From contig NZ_WMKZ01000006.1 of NCBI RefSeq assembly GCF_019024285.1, forward strand, positions 93,064-157,063: a stretch of 64,000 nt of DNA, given 5' to 3'. Shown in pieces: positions 8,120 to 16,740 of the stretch. The DNA comes from Alkalihalobacterium elongatum (GTDB lineage: Bacteria; Bacillota; Bacilli; Bacillales; Bacillaceae_F). The notes beneath the pieces were generated by a model. The model was not told the origin of the DNA, did not search any database, and saw nothing but the letters and a program-made list of their open reading frames with translations. The first letter of the stretch is position 1. Each line of letters opens with the position of its first letter. Position numbers and translations under genes: made by a program.

Positions 8120-9043
8120 TTATAGATCTATAACATTCTTAAATGCTTCTGTAATTGGAAGAAAGAGCCTTGGTAATATTATTTTAACTTCCCTTCCATA
8201 GCCTGGTTTATAATAAATCAGATCCCCAGCTTTAAGGATTCTTCCCCGTAAAGCCACTACAGCTGGTTCTTTAGGTACTAAAGTGTCCTCATCAGTTACC
8301 TTGTCCGCTTCTTTTTGGAACATGATGTAATCAACATCACTCCCTACAATTAGTTCGCTTTTTCTTGGGTAAAGACCAATCTTTTTTGAAAGAACTTTAG
8401 GAAATGGCTCGTGTTCAACTGGAAAAGGAAGATGGGTTGGGATCCGATGTTGATTTGAGATAAGTTCCCAAGCACTGGCTAACTTTTCCTCTTCTTTTCT
8501 TGGAAGTGGTGTTTCGATCCAATTCGGAACAATTAACAGTTGATACGAAAGCATCGCTTCTTTAATGCGTTCCCAAGCAATTTCATAAAATTCATCTAAA
8601 GATTTAATATTAACGACAATAATTGGAACCTTTTCATTTCTACACTTCCGTATTAATGTGGGAGTTAATCCTTTGCTATTGGTTTGTATTCCTATTACAT
8701 AATCGATGGGACTATTAATCATTTGGTGACGTGCATATCTTAACTTCTTTTTAAGTTCATCTACATCTTCGACAAAAGGGTACGTAACAATTGTTGTGCA
8801 ACCTTTCTCGATCAGCCGCTTAAATCTCATTTTATAAGCTTCTTTGTGCTTAAAATTTATTAAATTGAAATCATTCATGATGTTTCCAGCCGCCAAGGTA
8901 AATCCGCTCATATTTACTCTTGTAAATTTAAGTTTATCCATCTTTTCATTTACATAGGATACAGAATTGTTCTCAATGTAATAAGATTTCTGTTTAAATT
9001 CACATCCCTCTTCTCTTTTAGCGTCTGCAAGAATGTATTTCAT
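8120..9043 (-). CDS. Conserved-looking protein of unknown function (307 residues)
   Basis: I do not recognise this gene. The ATG at 9043 is chosen because GGTGGGG lies 6 nt upstream (a GTG four codons earlier overlaps that site). The predicted protein is soluble and basic. The central stretch (GCTTIVTYPFVEDVDELKKKL, residues about 85-105) and the C-terminal motif (KAGDLIYYKPGYGREVKI) have the flavour of the barrel and the metal-site-distal end of the amidohydrolase superfamily. No HxH or other metal-ligand set is visible, so at best it would be a degenerate, non-catalytic relative. It stands alone between ypiA and the aroA block, flanked by its own terminator and by a candidate sRNA upstream. 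It interrupts an otherwise conserved gene order. Confidence 0.7.
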   Translation of the reverse strand: MKYILADAKREEGCEFKQKSYYIENNSVSYVNEKMDKLKFTRVNMSGFTLAAGNIMNDFNLINFKHKEAYKMRFKRLIEKGCTTIVTYPFVEDVDELKKKLRYARHQMINSPIDYVIGIQTNSKGLTPTLIRKCRNEKVPIIVVNIKSLDEFYEIAWERIKEAMLSYQLLIVPNWIETPLPRKEEEKLASAWELISNQHRIPTHLPFPVEHEPFPKVLSKKIGLYPRKSELIVGSDVDYIMFQKEADKVTDEDTLVPKEPAVVALRGRILKAGDLIYYKPGYGREVKIILPRLFLPITEAFKNVIDL

Positions 9044-9253
9044 GACTATCCCCACCTTCCTTCTATAGACAAGCTATGAAGAAGGAAGCAAAAACATTCC
9101 CTAATTGTTCACTTTAAAAAATTTAAAATCATTAACCTTCAACGGTGTTTATGAACCTTTTTGTTACTATACATTTCTAATTCCTTCCTCTAGCGGTAAC
9201 GAAGCACCTTCATCGTTAATCTTCGGAATTATATCTTCCAGTCGTTGTTTTTA

Positions 9254-9356
9254 CAAAAAAAAGACCTGTTCAAAAACGTAAACGCTTTCAAACAGGTTTA
9301 GCAAGATGCTAAAAAGTCTATTAGTATGGATAGGAGTGGAGAGAAACCATACGCTA
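9254..9356 (-). ncRNA. Candidate small regulatory RNA (about 100 nt)
   Basis: No gene fits here, but the minus strand shows a complete small transcription unit. A SigA-type promoter (9363-9390) predicts a start near 9356. Hairpin 1 pairs 9321-9329 with 9347-9357 (one bulge) and presents a 17-nt pyrimidine loop TTTCTCTCCACTCCTAT. Hairpin 2 is a 7-bp stem TTTAGCA/TGCTAAA (9297-9313). Hairpin 3 is an 11-bp stem (9264-9297) followed by CTTTTTTTT, a strong terminator. The loop contains CTCC and ACTCCT, complementary to Shine-Dalgarno sequences, as in known Bacillus C-rich sRNAs. I could not match it to a named RNA; it is a prediction from sequence. Confidence 0.55.
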
Positions 9357-9362
9357 ATTTTT

Positions 9363-9390
9363 ATTATATAGAAAATACTGACAAAGTCAA
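9363..9390 (-). promoter_or_regulatory. SigA-type promoter of the candidate sRNA
   Basis: Minus-strand TTGACT (9385-9390), 16-bp spacer, and a perfect TATAAT (9363-9368). The next coding start downstream is more than 300 bp away and beyond a terminator, so the promoter seems to serve a short RNA. Confidence 0.65.
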
Positions 9391-9421
9391 TATTAGTTTC
9401 AGAAAAATTAAAAAAATTTTT

Positions 9422-9445
9422 TAGCAGGAGAAAAATCCCCTGCTA
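9422..9445 (-). terminator. Terminator hairpin overlapping the aroA stop codon
   Basis: TAGCAGG / CCTGCTA stem with a GGGA/TCTC-type extension. On the minus strand the stem is followed by AAAAAATTTTTT, so the T-run is offset. It marks the probable end of hisC-tyrA-aroA. Confidence 0.6.
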
Positions 9446-10729
9446 TTTTTCACTTAACGTATGAATGTGATCAAAGAAATTAGGGTATGAAACAGCAATA
9501 GCCTCACTGTTCTCAACTGTGACGCTTCCTTTAGCGATACAGCCTGCGATCGCCATTGCCATACCGATTCGATGGTCTCCATGGCTGTTTACTGTATTTC
9601 CTTTAAGCTGGACTGGCCCCTCGATTATCATCCCGTCACCTGTCGCTTCAATATTAGCTCCTAATTTTTTCAATTCACTTACAACGGTGTCTATTCGGTT
9701 AGTTTCTTTAACCTTGAGCTCTTCGGCATCACGGATTACGGTTTTCCCTTGCGCTTGTGTAGCTAAAACTGCAATGACTGGAATCTCATCGATCAACCGT
9801 GGAATAATATCTCCAGCGATTTCAGTCCCTCTAAGATCGGAAGTGGAAATAACTAAATCCGCTACTGGTTCACCATTTGATACTCTCTCATTAAATAATT
9901 CTAACTTGGCTCCCATTTGTTGGAGTACGTCAATAATTCCTGTACGTGTTGGATTAACCCCAACATTTTCAAGAACAATACGACTATTTGGAACGATAGC
10001 ACCTGCCACTAAGAAAAAGGCAGCAGAAGATATATCACCAGGAACGATAACATGCTGTGATGTTAAGTCTTGTCCACCCTTAACAGACACCTTTAACCCG
10101 TTTACGTCAACATCTACACCAAAAGCTCGTAGCATTCGTTCTGTATGATCACGTGACAAATGTGGCTCGGTAACAGTTGTTACCCCTTCACTTTGTAAAC
10201 CAGCAAGTAAGATCGACGATTTAACTTGTGCACTGGCGACTTTCGAAGTATAGTCTATACCCTTTGTTTGACCACCACGAACTGATAATGGTGTTAAGTT
10301 TCCATTATCACGTCCATCGATTTCCGCTCCCATTTGGCGTAACGGGTCAGTCACCCTAGACATCGGACGTTTGGCAATAGAAGCATCACCGATAACTACA
10401 GAATGGAACGGACGAGTAGCTAGTATTCCTAACATTAAACGCGTCGTAGTTCCAGAATTTCCTACATCTAAAATATCGATAGGCTCAGTTAAACCTTGCC
10501 ACCCTTTACCTTCAACTTTTACTTTATCACCTTGAGCGTCAATCTGAATTCCTAATTTTCGAAAGCAATCAATCGTACTTAAGCAATCCTCTCCTGGCAG
10601 AAAGCCTTCAATCGTAGTTGTCCCCTCTGCAATCGCACCAAACATAACGGCACGATGAGAGATTGATTTGTCACCTGGTACTTTAATCGTCCCATTTAAT
10701 CCACCAGTTACTTGTTCAACTTTGTTCAT
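9443..10729 (-). CDS. aroA: 3-phosphoshikimate 1-carboxyvinyltransferase (EPSP synthase)
   Basis: Sixth step of the shikimate pathway: joins phosphoenolpyruvate to shikimate 3-phosphate (called aroE in B. subtilis). The 428-residue protein has the N-terminal [15 protein letters not shown] motif with the substrate-binding Lys and Ser, the [10 protein letters not shown] loop near residue 92, and the C-terminal HGDHRIGMA motif. ATG at 10729 is chosen because GGAG lies 8 nt upstream, within the end of tyrA; a GTG three codons earlier sits next to that site. Last gene of hisC-tyrA-aroA, so it is read together with tyrosine and histidine-type aminotransferase functions. Confidence 0.97.
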   Translation of the reverse strand: MNKVEQVTGGLNGTIKVPGDKSISHRAVMFGAIAEGTTTIEGFLPGEDCLSTIDCFRKLGIQIDAQGDKVKVEGKGWQGLTEPIDILDVGNSGTTTRLMLGILATRPFHSVVIGDASIAKRPMSRVTDPLRQMGAEIDGRDNGNLTPLSVRGGQTKGIDYTSKVASAQVKSSILLAGLQSEGVTTVTEPHLSRDHTERMLRAFGVDVDVNGLKVSVKGGQDLTSQHVIVPGDISSAAFFLVAGAIVPNSRIVLENVGVNPTRTGIIDVLQQMGAKLELFNERVSNGEPVADLVISTSDLRGTEIAGDIIPRLIDEIPVIAVLATQAQGKTVIRDAEELKVKETNRIDTVVSELKKLGANIEATGDGMIIEGPVQLKGNTVNSHGDHRIGMAMAIAGCIAKGSVTVENSEAIAVSYPNFFDHIHTLSEK

Positions 10730-10734
10730 TTCTC

Positions 10735-11838
10735 TCACTCCATAATATTAGTTTCATACAAATGTGATCTTAAGCTCGTCTCTGCTTTTTCTCTATCTTC
10801 ATTCGTACGAAAAGTTAATCGCAGAACACCCATAATATCTTCGCGTGTCTCGATAATACGGATATTTGTTATACTTATATTCTCTTTCGCCAATATCCCC
10901 GTTATATCAGAAATAACCCCTGGATGATCGGGAACATCTACATATAAGTCATAAAACGCAGGGATAGCACCTTTTTTATGGATCGGAAGACCATCTCTAA
11001 ATTTCTTTGCATGGTCAAAATATTGATGAATTTTATCATCCTCTTCTTGCTCAATGAGCACCCTTACGTAATTCATCTCTTCTTGCCATTTATCTAATAA
11101 GGTAATTAAACTCTCCTTATTATGGATAAGAATATCACGCCACATGACTGGACTGCCCGAAGCAATCCGCGTTATATCACGAAAGCCTCCAGCTGCTAAT
11201 CTTGAAATTAGCGGATCTTCCTCTTCAATTTTTGCAACTTGATGGACGAGGCTTGCAGCAACAATATGAGGAAAATGACTAATTGCTCCTGCAAGTCGGT
11301 CGTGCTGTTCTGGAGACATCTCAATAAAACGTGCTCTTGTCCCTTTCAACCAATTTTGCAATTGAATGACCTTGTTCATATTCGTTTGTTCAACAGGAGT
11401 AAGGATGTAGAAGGCATTCTCAAATAAATGAGATCTTGCCGCCTCAACCCCACTTTTATGTGATCCAGCCATAGGGTGACCGCCAATAAAAGTTACGTCC
11501 ATTTCTTTTAGACAAGCTGCACTTTGGAATATTCGTTGTTTTGTACTACCGACATCCGTAATGATTGCACCAGGTTTCAAATCATAATTAGAAAGATCTT
11601 CGAGTAGCTGTTCCGTTTTAGTAACTGGTGTGGCTAATATAATTAAATCTGCATCTTTTACCTCAACCCGAATTGAATCAGCTGCGTCATCTATTACTTT
11701 TAAAGAGAGTCCCATTTTAACTTGTTGTTCATTTATATCATAGCCAACCATATGGACATCGTGCTCTCTTTTAATAGCTAATGCAATTGAGCCTCCAATT
11801 AAACCTAGACCGATAACAAATACTTTGCGCTTCTCCAC
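10735..11838 (-). CDS. tyrA: Prephenate dehydrogenase with C-terminal ACT domain
   Basis: Oxidative decarboxylation of prephenate to 4-hydroxyphenylpyruvate in tyrosine synthesis, NAD-dependent. The Rossmann motif GLGLIGGS is at residues 10-17, the prephenate-binding stretch [12 protein letters not shown] near 140, and an ACT domain in the last 75 residues ([18 protein letters not shown]), which in Bacillus mediates feedback control by aromatic amino acids. GTG start at 11838 after AAGGGG. The stop codon is within a few bases of the aroA start, giving translational coupling; 14 bp separate it from hisC. Confidence 0.97.
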   Translation of the reverse strand: MEKRKVFVIGLGLIGGSIALAIKREHDVHMVGYDINEQQVKMGLSLKVIDDAADSIRVEVKDADLIILATPVTKTEQLLEDLSNYDLKPGAIITDVGSTKQRIFQSAACLKEMDVTFIGGHPMAGSHKSGVEAARSHLFENAFYILTPVEQTNMNKVIQLQNWLKGTRARFIEMSPEQHDRLAGAISHFPHIVAASLVHQVAKIEEEDPLISRLAAGGFRDITRIASGSPVMWRDILIHNKESLITLLDKWQEEMNYVRVLIEQEEDDKIHQYFDHAKKFRDGLPIHKKGAIPAFYDLYVDVPDHPGVISDITGILAKENISITNIRIIETREDIMGVLRLTFRTNEDREKAETSLRSHLYETNIME

Positions 11839-11852
11839 AATAAAATCCCCTT

Positions 11853-12959
11853 CTAGCCTACAGAGTTCACTTTTCTTTCTTCAAGCCAAGCTGAAAGTTC
11901 CTGAATAATTCCCGCGTTTTCTTCTTGACTTCCTACTGTAATTCGAGCACACGTCGGAAAGCCAAGTGCATTTCCAGAACGAATAATGTAGCCTTTTTTC
12001 AATAGAAAATTAAAAATCTCATCACCTTGGATACCAAAATCGATTAGGAGAAAATTCGTTTGTGTTGGATAGTATTTCAAACTATATTCCTCACAAAATT
12101 GAACGTATTGCTCTATTCCTTCTAGATTTTTCTCATAACAATCCTTAATAAATTGTTGGTCATCTAGAGCCGCAATCGCAGCAGCATGGGCAAAAGTTGT
12201 CGTGTTAAATGGTGGCCTAACTGGCTCTACTAATGAAATGACCTCTTTATTGGCAATCCCATATCCAATTCGAAGGGCTGCCATACCATAGGCTTTAGAG
12301 AATGTTCTTAGAATAACTAAGTTATTATATTGTTCAAGTAAAGGAACAGTTTGTGGGAAATCAGAAGCAGTTACATATTCATAATAAGCTTCGTCAGAAA
12401 CGACCAGTACATCTTTTGGGACTTTAGCTAAAAATGTTTTAAACACGTCTTCATTTACATATGTACCCGATGGATTGTTCGGATTACACACCCAGACAAT
12501 TCTCGTATTTTCATCGATCGCTTCAAGCATCGAATCTAAATCATGAACACCATCAATTGAAGGAACTTCACGAACTTCAGCACCCTCAATTACAGCATTT
12601 AGTTTATATTGTGAAAATGTAGGATCCGCTGTAACTGTATTTGTTTCTGGTGTTAGGAAAGTTCTACAAAGCAATTGAATGACCTCGTCTGATCCGTTTC
12701 CAAATACGAGTTGATCAGGGTTAACATTCACAAATTGTGCCACTTTATTTCTCAGTTCAGCTGCATAACCGTCAGGATAAATAGCAGTTTGATTAGCAAC
12801 CTGTGAAATCGCCTCACCAACTTTCTTTGAAGCTCCAAATGGATTTTCATTAGAGGCAAGCTTAACAACCTTCTCTAATCCTAATTCACGCTTTACTTCT
12901 TCAATTGGTTTTCCAGGTTTATAGGCTGGAAGCCCGATGACTTGTGGTTTTGCTTTCAC
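11853..12959 (-). CDS. hisC: Histidinol-phosphate / aromatic aminotransferase HisC
   Basis: PLP-dependent class I/II aminotransferase of the HisC family (368 residues). In Bacillus, the copy in the aromatic supra-operon acts in histidine synthesis and also transaminates phenylpyruvate and 4-hydroxyphenylpyruvate. Seen are KLASNENPFG near the N-terminus, the NPNNPSGTY motif, the PLP-lysine segment TFSKAYGMAALRIGYG and a conserved Arg near the end (ARITVGS). GTG start at 12959 with AGAGGTG 7 nt upstream. In B. subtilis it follows trpA closely; here 390 bp with repeats and a hairpin separate them, so a separate promoter is likely, though I could not identify a convincing one. Confidence 0.95.
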   Translation of the reverse strand: MKAKPQVIGLPAYKPGKPIEEVKRELGLEKVVKLASNENPFGASKKVGEAISQVANQTAIYPDGYAAELRNKVAQFVNVNPDQLVFGNGSDEVIQLLCRTFLTPETNTVTADPTFSQYKLNAVIEGAEVREVPSIDGVHDLDSMLEAIDENTRIVWVCNPNNPSGTYVNEDVFKTFLAKVPKDVLVVSDEAYYEYVTASDFPQTVPLLEQYNNLVILRTFSKAYGMAALRIGYGIANKEVISLVEPVRPPFNTTTFAHAAAIAALDDQQFIKDCYEKNLEGIEQYVQFCEEYSLKYYPTQTNFLLIDFGIQGDEIFNFLLKKGYIIRSGNALGFPTCARITVGSQEENAGIIQELSAWLEERKVNSVG

Positions 12960-13005
12960 CTGTAAGCACCTCTTTCTATGTATTCATTAGTATAGCTGGT
13001 TTAAT

Positions 13006-13055
13006 GCTGACAAACGCGGAAGCGCCTGTTCATGACACTAGAGCTAGACATCAGC
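13006..13055. repeat. Short degenerate copy of the GCTGAC...TGACACT...TCAGC element
   Basis: Begins GCTGAC (13006), contains TGACACT (13033-13039) and ends TCAGC (13051-13055), the same order of boxes as in the longer elements at 13166-13283 and 19398-19509. The middle (GCGGAAGCGCCTG) looks like another common bacillal repeat core. Confidence 0.45.
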
Positions 13056-13083
13056 TTAAAATTATCCTTCCATATCTTCATTC

Positions 13084-13112
13084 AAAAGCTAAGGCTTTAC
13101 GCCTTAGCTTTT
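13084..13112. terminator. Perfect 12-bp hairpin between trpA and hisC
   Basis: AAAAGCTAAGGC (13084-13095), loop TTTAC, GCCTTAGCTTTT (13101-13112). The T-run is short (four) in either direction. It is the best candidate for ending the trp operon before hisC. Confidence 0.65.
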
Positions 13113-13165
13113 GCTATACTATCCAAGGTTAAACAAGTCCATTAAGATAGTATAGAAATAGTTTT

Positions 13166-13283
13166 GAGGCTGACCCATTCATGTAGACCCCTCTCGTTAC
13201 CTAATTATTCATTGCCTACTCTTAATTACGCAATGATCAATTATCCGTTGTGGTGTCTGACACTTCGATTTCGAGTCAGCCTC
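13166..13283. repeat. Structured intergenic repeat bounded by GAGGCTGAC / GTCAGCCTC
   Basis: A 118-bp element bracketed by a perfect 9-bp inverted repeat. Near its right end it has TGTCTGACACT followed by GAGTCAGCC, the same box order as the element inside the trp leader. No coding potential. On the minus strand it lies right after trpA, so it would be in the 3' untranslated part of the trp transcript. The rest of the trpA-hisC gap shows nothing further that I can name. Confidence 0.6.
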
Positions 13284-13349
13284 TATTTATAAGTTGACTT
13301 ACTACAAAAACTCTTTAGTGGTTTACAGTGAGAAATCTATAATACTATG

Positions 13350-14150
13350 TTACGATGAAACGAGTGAAAGGACAAACCTTTTTATGTGAAAAAGTCCATC
13401 TTTTCTTAATTTTTCATCTTTAAGTAGTTCCTCCACCTGCTCAATCTCCCGAATAATTGCACTTCCGACAATAACACCGTCACAATAAGGTTGAAGCTGC
13501 TGCACCTGCTCATTATTTGAAATTCCAAAGCCAACAACTACTGGCACTTTACTATACGAGCGTACATCTTCTAAAAATTCATATACTTTCGGATGAAATT
13601 CATTACGAACTCCTGTTACACCTAATGACGAGACACAATAAATAAATCCTTGTGCTGATTGAGCAATCTTTTCAATTCTTTGTTTCGATGTTGGTGCAAC
13701 GAGTGAAATAAATTGTAAGTCGTTATCTTGACACAATTGAGCAAGCTCTTCACTTTCTTCATATGGGATATCAGGAACGAGTAACCCATCTACCTGACAC
13801 TCTCTCGCTTTATTCATAAATTCACGTTCACCGAATTGAAGGACAGGGTTGTAATACGTAAATGCAATAACGGGAATTTTCAAACCTCTCTCCCGCATAA
13901 TAGGGACGAGTTCTAACCCCTTCTCAAGTGACATTTTCTGTGCTAATGCCCGCTTTGCCGCTCTCTGAATTACAGGTCCATCTGCAAGTGGATCTGAATA
14001 AGGGATACCAAGTTCAAGCGCATGTGCACCCGCTTCTTGTAAAGTTAGCGCCAATTCGATCGTTGCTTCTGGTGTTGGATCACCAGCCATAATAAAAGGA
14101 ATGAATAGTGGTTGATCTTGTTTTTGAACGTATTGTTGAAATCGTTGCAT
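13350..14150 (-). CDS. trpA: Tryptophan synthase alpha subunit
   Basis: Cleaves indole-3-glycerol phosphate to indole and glyceraldehyde 3-phosphate; works in an alpha2-beta2 complex with TrpB. The 266-residue TIM barrel carries the catalytic Glu in ELGIPYSDPLADGP (near residue 47) and the GVTGVR phosphate-binding motif. Its ATG overlaps the trpB stop by one base (TAATG), so it is translationally coupled. Last gene of trpEDCFBA; a repeat element and a hairpin follow. Confidence 0.97.
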   Translation of the reverse strand: MQRFQQYVQKQDQPLFIPFIMAGDPTPEATIELALTLQEAGAHALELGIPYSDPLADGPVIQRAAKRALAQKMSLEKGLELVPIMRERGLKIPVIAFTYYNPVLQFGEREFMNKARECQVDGLLVPDIPYEESEELAQLCQDNDLQFISLVAPTSKQRIEKIAQSAQGFIYCVSSLGVTGVRNEFHPKVYEFLEDVRSYSKVPVVVGFGISNNEQVQQLQPYCDGVIVGSAIIREIEQVEELLKDEKLRKDGLFHIKRFVLSLVSS

Positions 14151-15346
14151 TATTCTTGGTCACCTCGCTCTACTTTCATTAACGTATGAACATCCTTATC
14201 TCCACGACCTGATAAACATACAAGAATTACTTGATCACTCGTTAAATGTTTTGCCCGTTCAAATGCTTTTGCTAAAGCATGAGCACTTTCTATCGCAGGA
14301 ATAATTCCTTCTGATACGGATAGTTTTTTCAAGGCCTCAAGTGCTTCTTCGTCTGTAACCGCTTCATATGATGCACGCTCAATACTCGCTAAGTACGCAT
14401 GTTCTGGCCCAACCCCTGGATAATCAAGTCCTGCCGAAATGGAATAAGGCTCAATAATTTGTCCATTTTCGTCTTGAAGTAAGTAGGTGAGTGAACCGTG
14501 GATAACACCTTTCGTTCCTTTCGTGATTGTTGCAGCATGTTGATTCGTTGCTACTCCTTTACCAGCAGCTTCTACGCCTATCAGTTTTACTTCATCGTTC
14601 AAGAACGGATAAAACATACCAATCGCATTACTTCCACCGCCAACGCAAGCAACGATTTCATCAGGTAAACGCCCTTCTACTTCTAGCATTTGCTTTTTAG
14701 CCTCATCACCTATAATTCTTTGAAACTCACGAACCATTTTCGGATATGGGTGCGGCCCGACTACCGAACCTATTAGGTAGAAAGTATCTTCTGCGTTTCC
14801 AACCCAATAACGGATCGCTTCGTTGGTGGCGTCTTTTAAAGTTTTACTTCCTGACGTGGCTGGAATCACTTCTGCTCCAAGTAGTTCCATACGAAATACA
14901 TTTAATTTCTGTCTTTCAATATCTTCTTCTCCCATAAATACTTTACACTCTAAACCAAAGCGTGCCGCAATTGTAGCCGTTGCAACCCCGTGTTGTCCTG
15001 CACCTGTTTCTGCGACAATTTTCTTTTTCCCCATTCGTTTGGCAAGAAGTGCTTGCCCCATGGCATTATTTAATTTATGTGCACCCGTATGAAGTAAATC
15101 TTCACGTTTCAAATAGACTTTTGCGCCGCCTAACTCTTTAGAAATATTTTCAGCGTAAGTTAAAGGCGTTTGTCGTCCTGCATACTCTTGTAAATGATGG
15201 TGGTACTCTTCAAAAAAAGCAGGATTTTGTAGAGCTTCATCGAGCGCCTTTTCTAAATCTTCAATCGCATTCATTAATGTTTCAGGCACAAATTTACCAC
15301 CGAACGGTCCGAATCTGCCTCGTTTATCTGGATAATTGGTTATCAT
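14150..15346 (-). CDS. trpB: Tryptophan synthase beta subunit
   Basis: PLP enzyme condensing indole with serine to give tryptophan. 398 residues; the N-terminal [15 protein letters not shown] segment, the PLP-lysine motif [13 protein letters not shown] near residue 85, and the phosphate-binding [10 protein letters not shown] loop are present. ATG with AAAGGAT upstream, lying inside the end of trpF (23-bp overlap). The length and motifs are typical of TrpB1 type. Part of trpEDCFBA. Confidence 0.98.
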   Translation of the reverse strand: MITNYPDKRGRFGPFGGKFVPETLMNAIEDLEKALDEALQNPAFFEEYHHHLQEYAGRQTPLTYAENISKELGGAKVYLKREDLLHTGAHKLNNAMGQALLAKRMGKKKIVAETGAGQHGVATATIAARFGLECKVFMGEEDIERQKLNVFRMELLGAEVIPATSGSKTLKDATNEAIRYWVGNAEDTFYLIGSVVGPHPYPKMVREFQRIIGDEAKKQMLEVEGRLPDEIVACVGGGSNAIGMFYPFLNDEVKLIGVEAAGKGVATNQHAATITKGTKGVIHGSLTYLLQDENGQIIEPYSISAGLDYPGVGPEHAYLASIERASYEAVTDEEALEALKKLSVSEGIIPAIESAHALAKAFERAKHLTSDQVILVCLSGRGDKDVHTLMKVERGDQE

Positions 15347-15983
15347 AATATTTAATCCTTTCTTCGATCTGTTCGATCAATGCGTTATCTTTTATTCCGT
15401 CCTTTTCTATTCCACTAGAGATATCAATTCCATCTGGCTGATAGGTTAATAACTCATCAACATTATTAGGATTAATTCCACCTGCTATATAAACGGGTCT
15501 TTTTAATAATTTACCTTGCTCAATGTATTTCGGAATATGACCCCAGTCAAATGTTATTCCAGTTCCCCCCCATTGGCCTTTTACTTTACTATCAATAATA
15601 AAAGCCTCCACATATGGGGCGTAGTCTAACATCTCTTGCCATGCTTCTTCTTTATGATGAATGACTTTCCATATCGGTTTATTCACCCTCTGCTTGATTT
15701 GTTGAACAAGCTCTGGTGTCTCATGACCATGACATTGAATAATATCAACTGGTATTTTGGATACTACCTCTTCTATTTCAGAAATCGTGGCATTAACGAA
15801 TAATGCAACGATTTGTTTTTTATGATTAAATGGAACACTTTTAAGCCAGCAGTTAACATCATCAGCTTTTACCTTTCGCTTACTTTCAGCAAACACAAAA
15901 CCGACAAAATCAGCATTCGAATTTAGAACATTCTTCGTATCATCTATTGAGTGATTCCCACAATATTTAAGCTTCGTTTGCAA
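15324..15983 (-). CDS. trpF: Phosphoribosylanthranilate isomerase
   Basis: Third step of tryptophan synthesis from anthranilate (Amadori rearrangement). The 219-residue TIM barrel begins LKYCGN, with the catalytic Cys, and has the catalytic-Asp segment EAFIIDSK and the phosphate loops AGGINPNNV and [10 protein letters not shown] prefer the TTG at 15983 because GGAGGAG stands 6 nt upstream; a TTG five codons earlier overlaps that site. It overlaps trpC by 17 bp and trpB by 23 bp. Slightly divergent at the N-terminus (YCGNHS where YCGI is usual). Confidence 0.95.
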   Translation of the reverse strand: MQTKLKYCGNHSIDDTKNVLNSNADFVGFVFAESKRKVKADDVNCWLKSVPFNHKKQIVALFVNATISEIEEVVSKIPVDIIQCHGHETPELVQQIKQRVNKPIWKVIHHKEEAWQEMLDYAPYVEAFIIDSKVKGQWGGTGITFDWGHIPKYIEQGKLLKRPVYIAGGINPNNVDELLTYQPDGIDISSGIEKDGIKDNALIEQIEERIKYYDNQLSR

Positions 15984-16740
15984 CCGTTTCTCCTCCAAAT
16001 AATGATTGAATTCCTGCTGCAGGAGTATTGGCTCTCATTAGCGACTCCCCAACTAAAATGCCGTTAGCCCCTGCTTTATAAACACGTTCAACGTCAGCAT
16101 GGGTATGGATACCACTTTCGCTAATAAAAAGACTATCTTTTGGAATGAGCGGACTCAGTTGTTCTGTTTGCTCCAAGGACGTTTCAAACGTTTTTAAATT
16201 CCGATTATTTACACCGATGATTTTTGGGGTAAACACTGAAAGTACTTCTTCTAGTTCTTCCCTTGAGTGAACCTCTACTAAACACTCAAGTCCTTTTTCA
16301 TACGCGATCATATATAATTCCTTTAATTTTTCTACTTCAAATATACCTGCTATCAACAGAATAGCATCTGCTCCAATACGAACACTTTCCTCAATTTGTA
16401 AAGGGCTAATGATAAAATCTTTACGTAAAATCGGAAGATCTACTTCTTCTTTAATCCCGGTTAAATAACTTCTGTGCCCTTGAAAATAAGTCCGATCCGT
16501 CAATACAGAAATTGCATCGGCCCCACTCTCTTCATATGCTTTACCAATTTCTACAGGATGAAAGTTTTCTTTAATCACTCCTTTAGAAGGGGAAGCTTTT
16601 TTCACTTCAGCAATTAAACCTACTTTTCGATTAGGTAGAGAAAGGTGCTTAAAAAGAGATTTTCTTTCAACAAATATGCCTGGCGGTAATACTAATTGAT
16701 CAAGTTCTTCCATTTTTGTTTCTATAATTTTCTTAAGCAT
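15967..16740 (-). CDS. trpC: Indole-3-glycerol-phosphate synthase
   Basis: Fourth step of the anthranilate branch: ring closure and decarboxylation to indole-3-glycerol phosphate. The 257-residue TIM barrel shows LIAEVKKASPSKG near residue 42 (catalytic Lys), LRKDFIISPLQI, the GVNNRNLKTF motif and the phosphate site VGESLMR near the end. ATG preceded by GGAGAG inside the end of trpD (8-bp overlap). A monofunctional protein, not fused to TrpF. Confidence 0.97.
   Translation of the reverse strand: MLKKIIETKMEELDQLVLPPGIFVERKSLFKHLSLPNRKVGLIAEVKKASPSKGVIKENFHPVEIGKAYEESGADAISVLTDRTYFQGHRSYLTGIKEEVDLPILRKDFIISPLQIEESVRIGADAILLIAGIFEVEKLKELYMIAYEKGLECLVEVHSREELEEVLSVFTPKIIGVNNRNLKTFETSLEQTEQLSPLIPKDSLFISESGIHTHADVERVYKAGANGILVGESLMRANTPAAGIQSLFGGETVANEA

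Noticed and set aside
9519..10148. 209-codon open frame on the plus strand inside aroA
   Set aside because: Antisense shadow of a well-conserved gene; no Shine-Dalgarno and no family resemblance.
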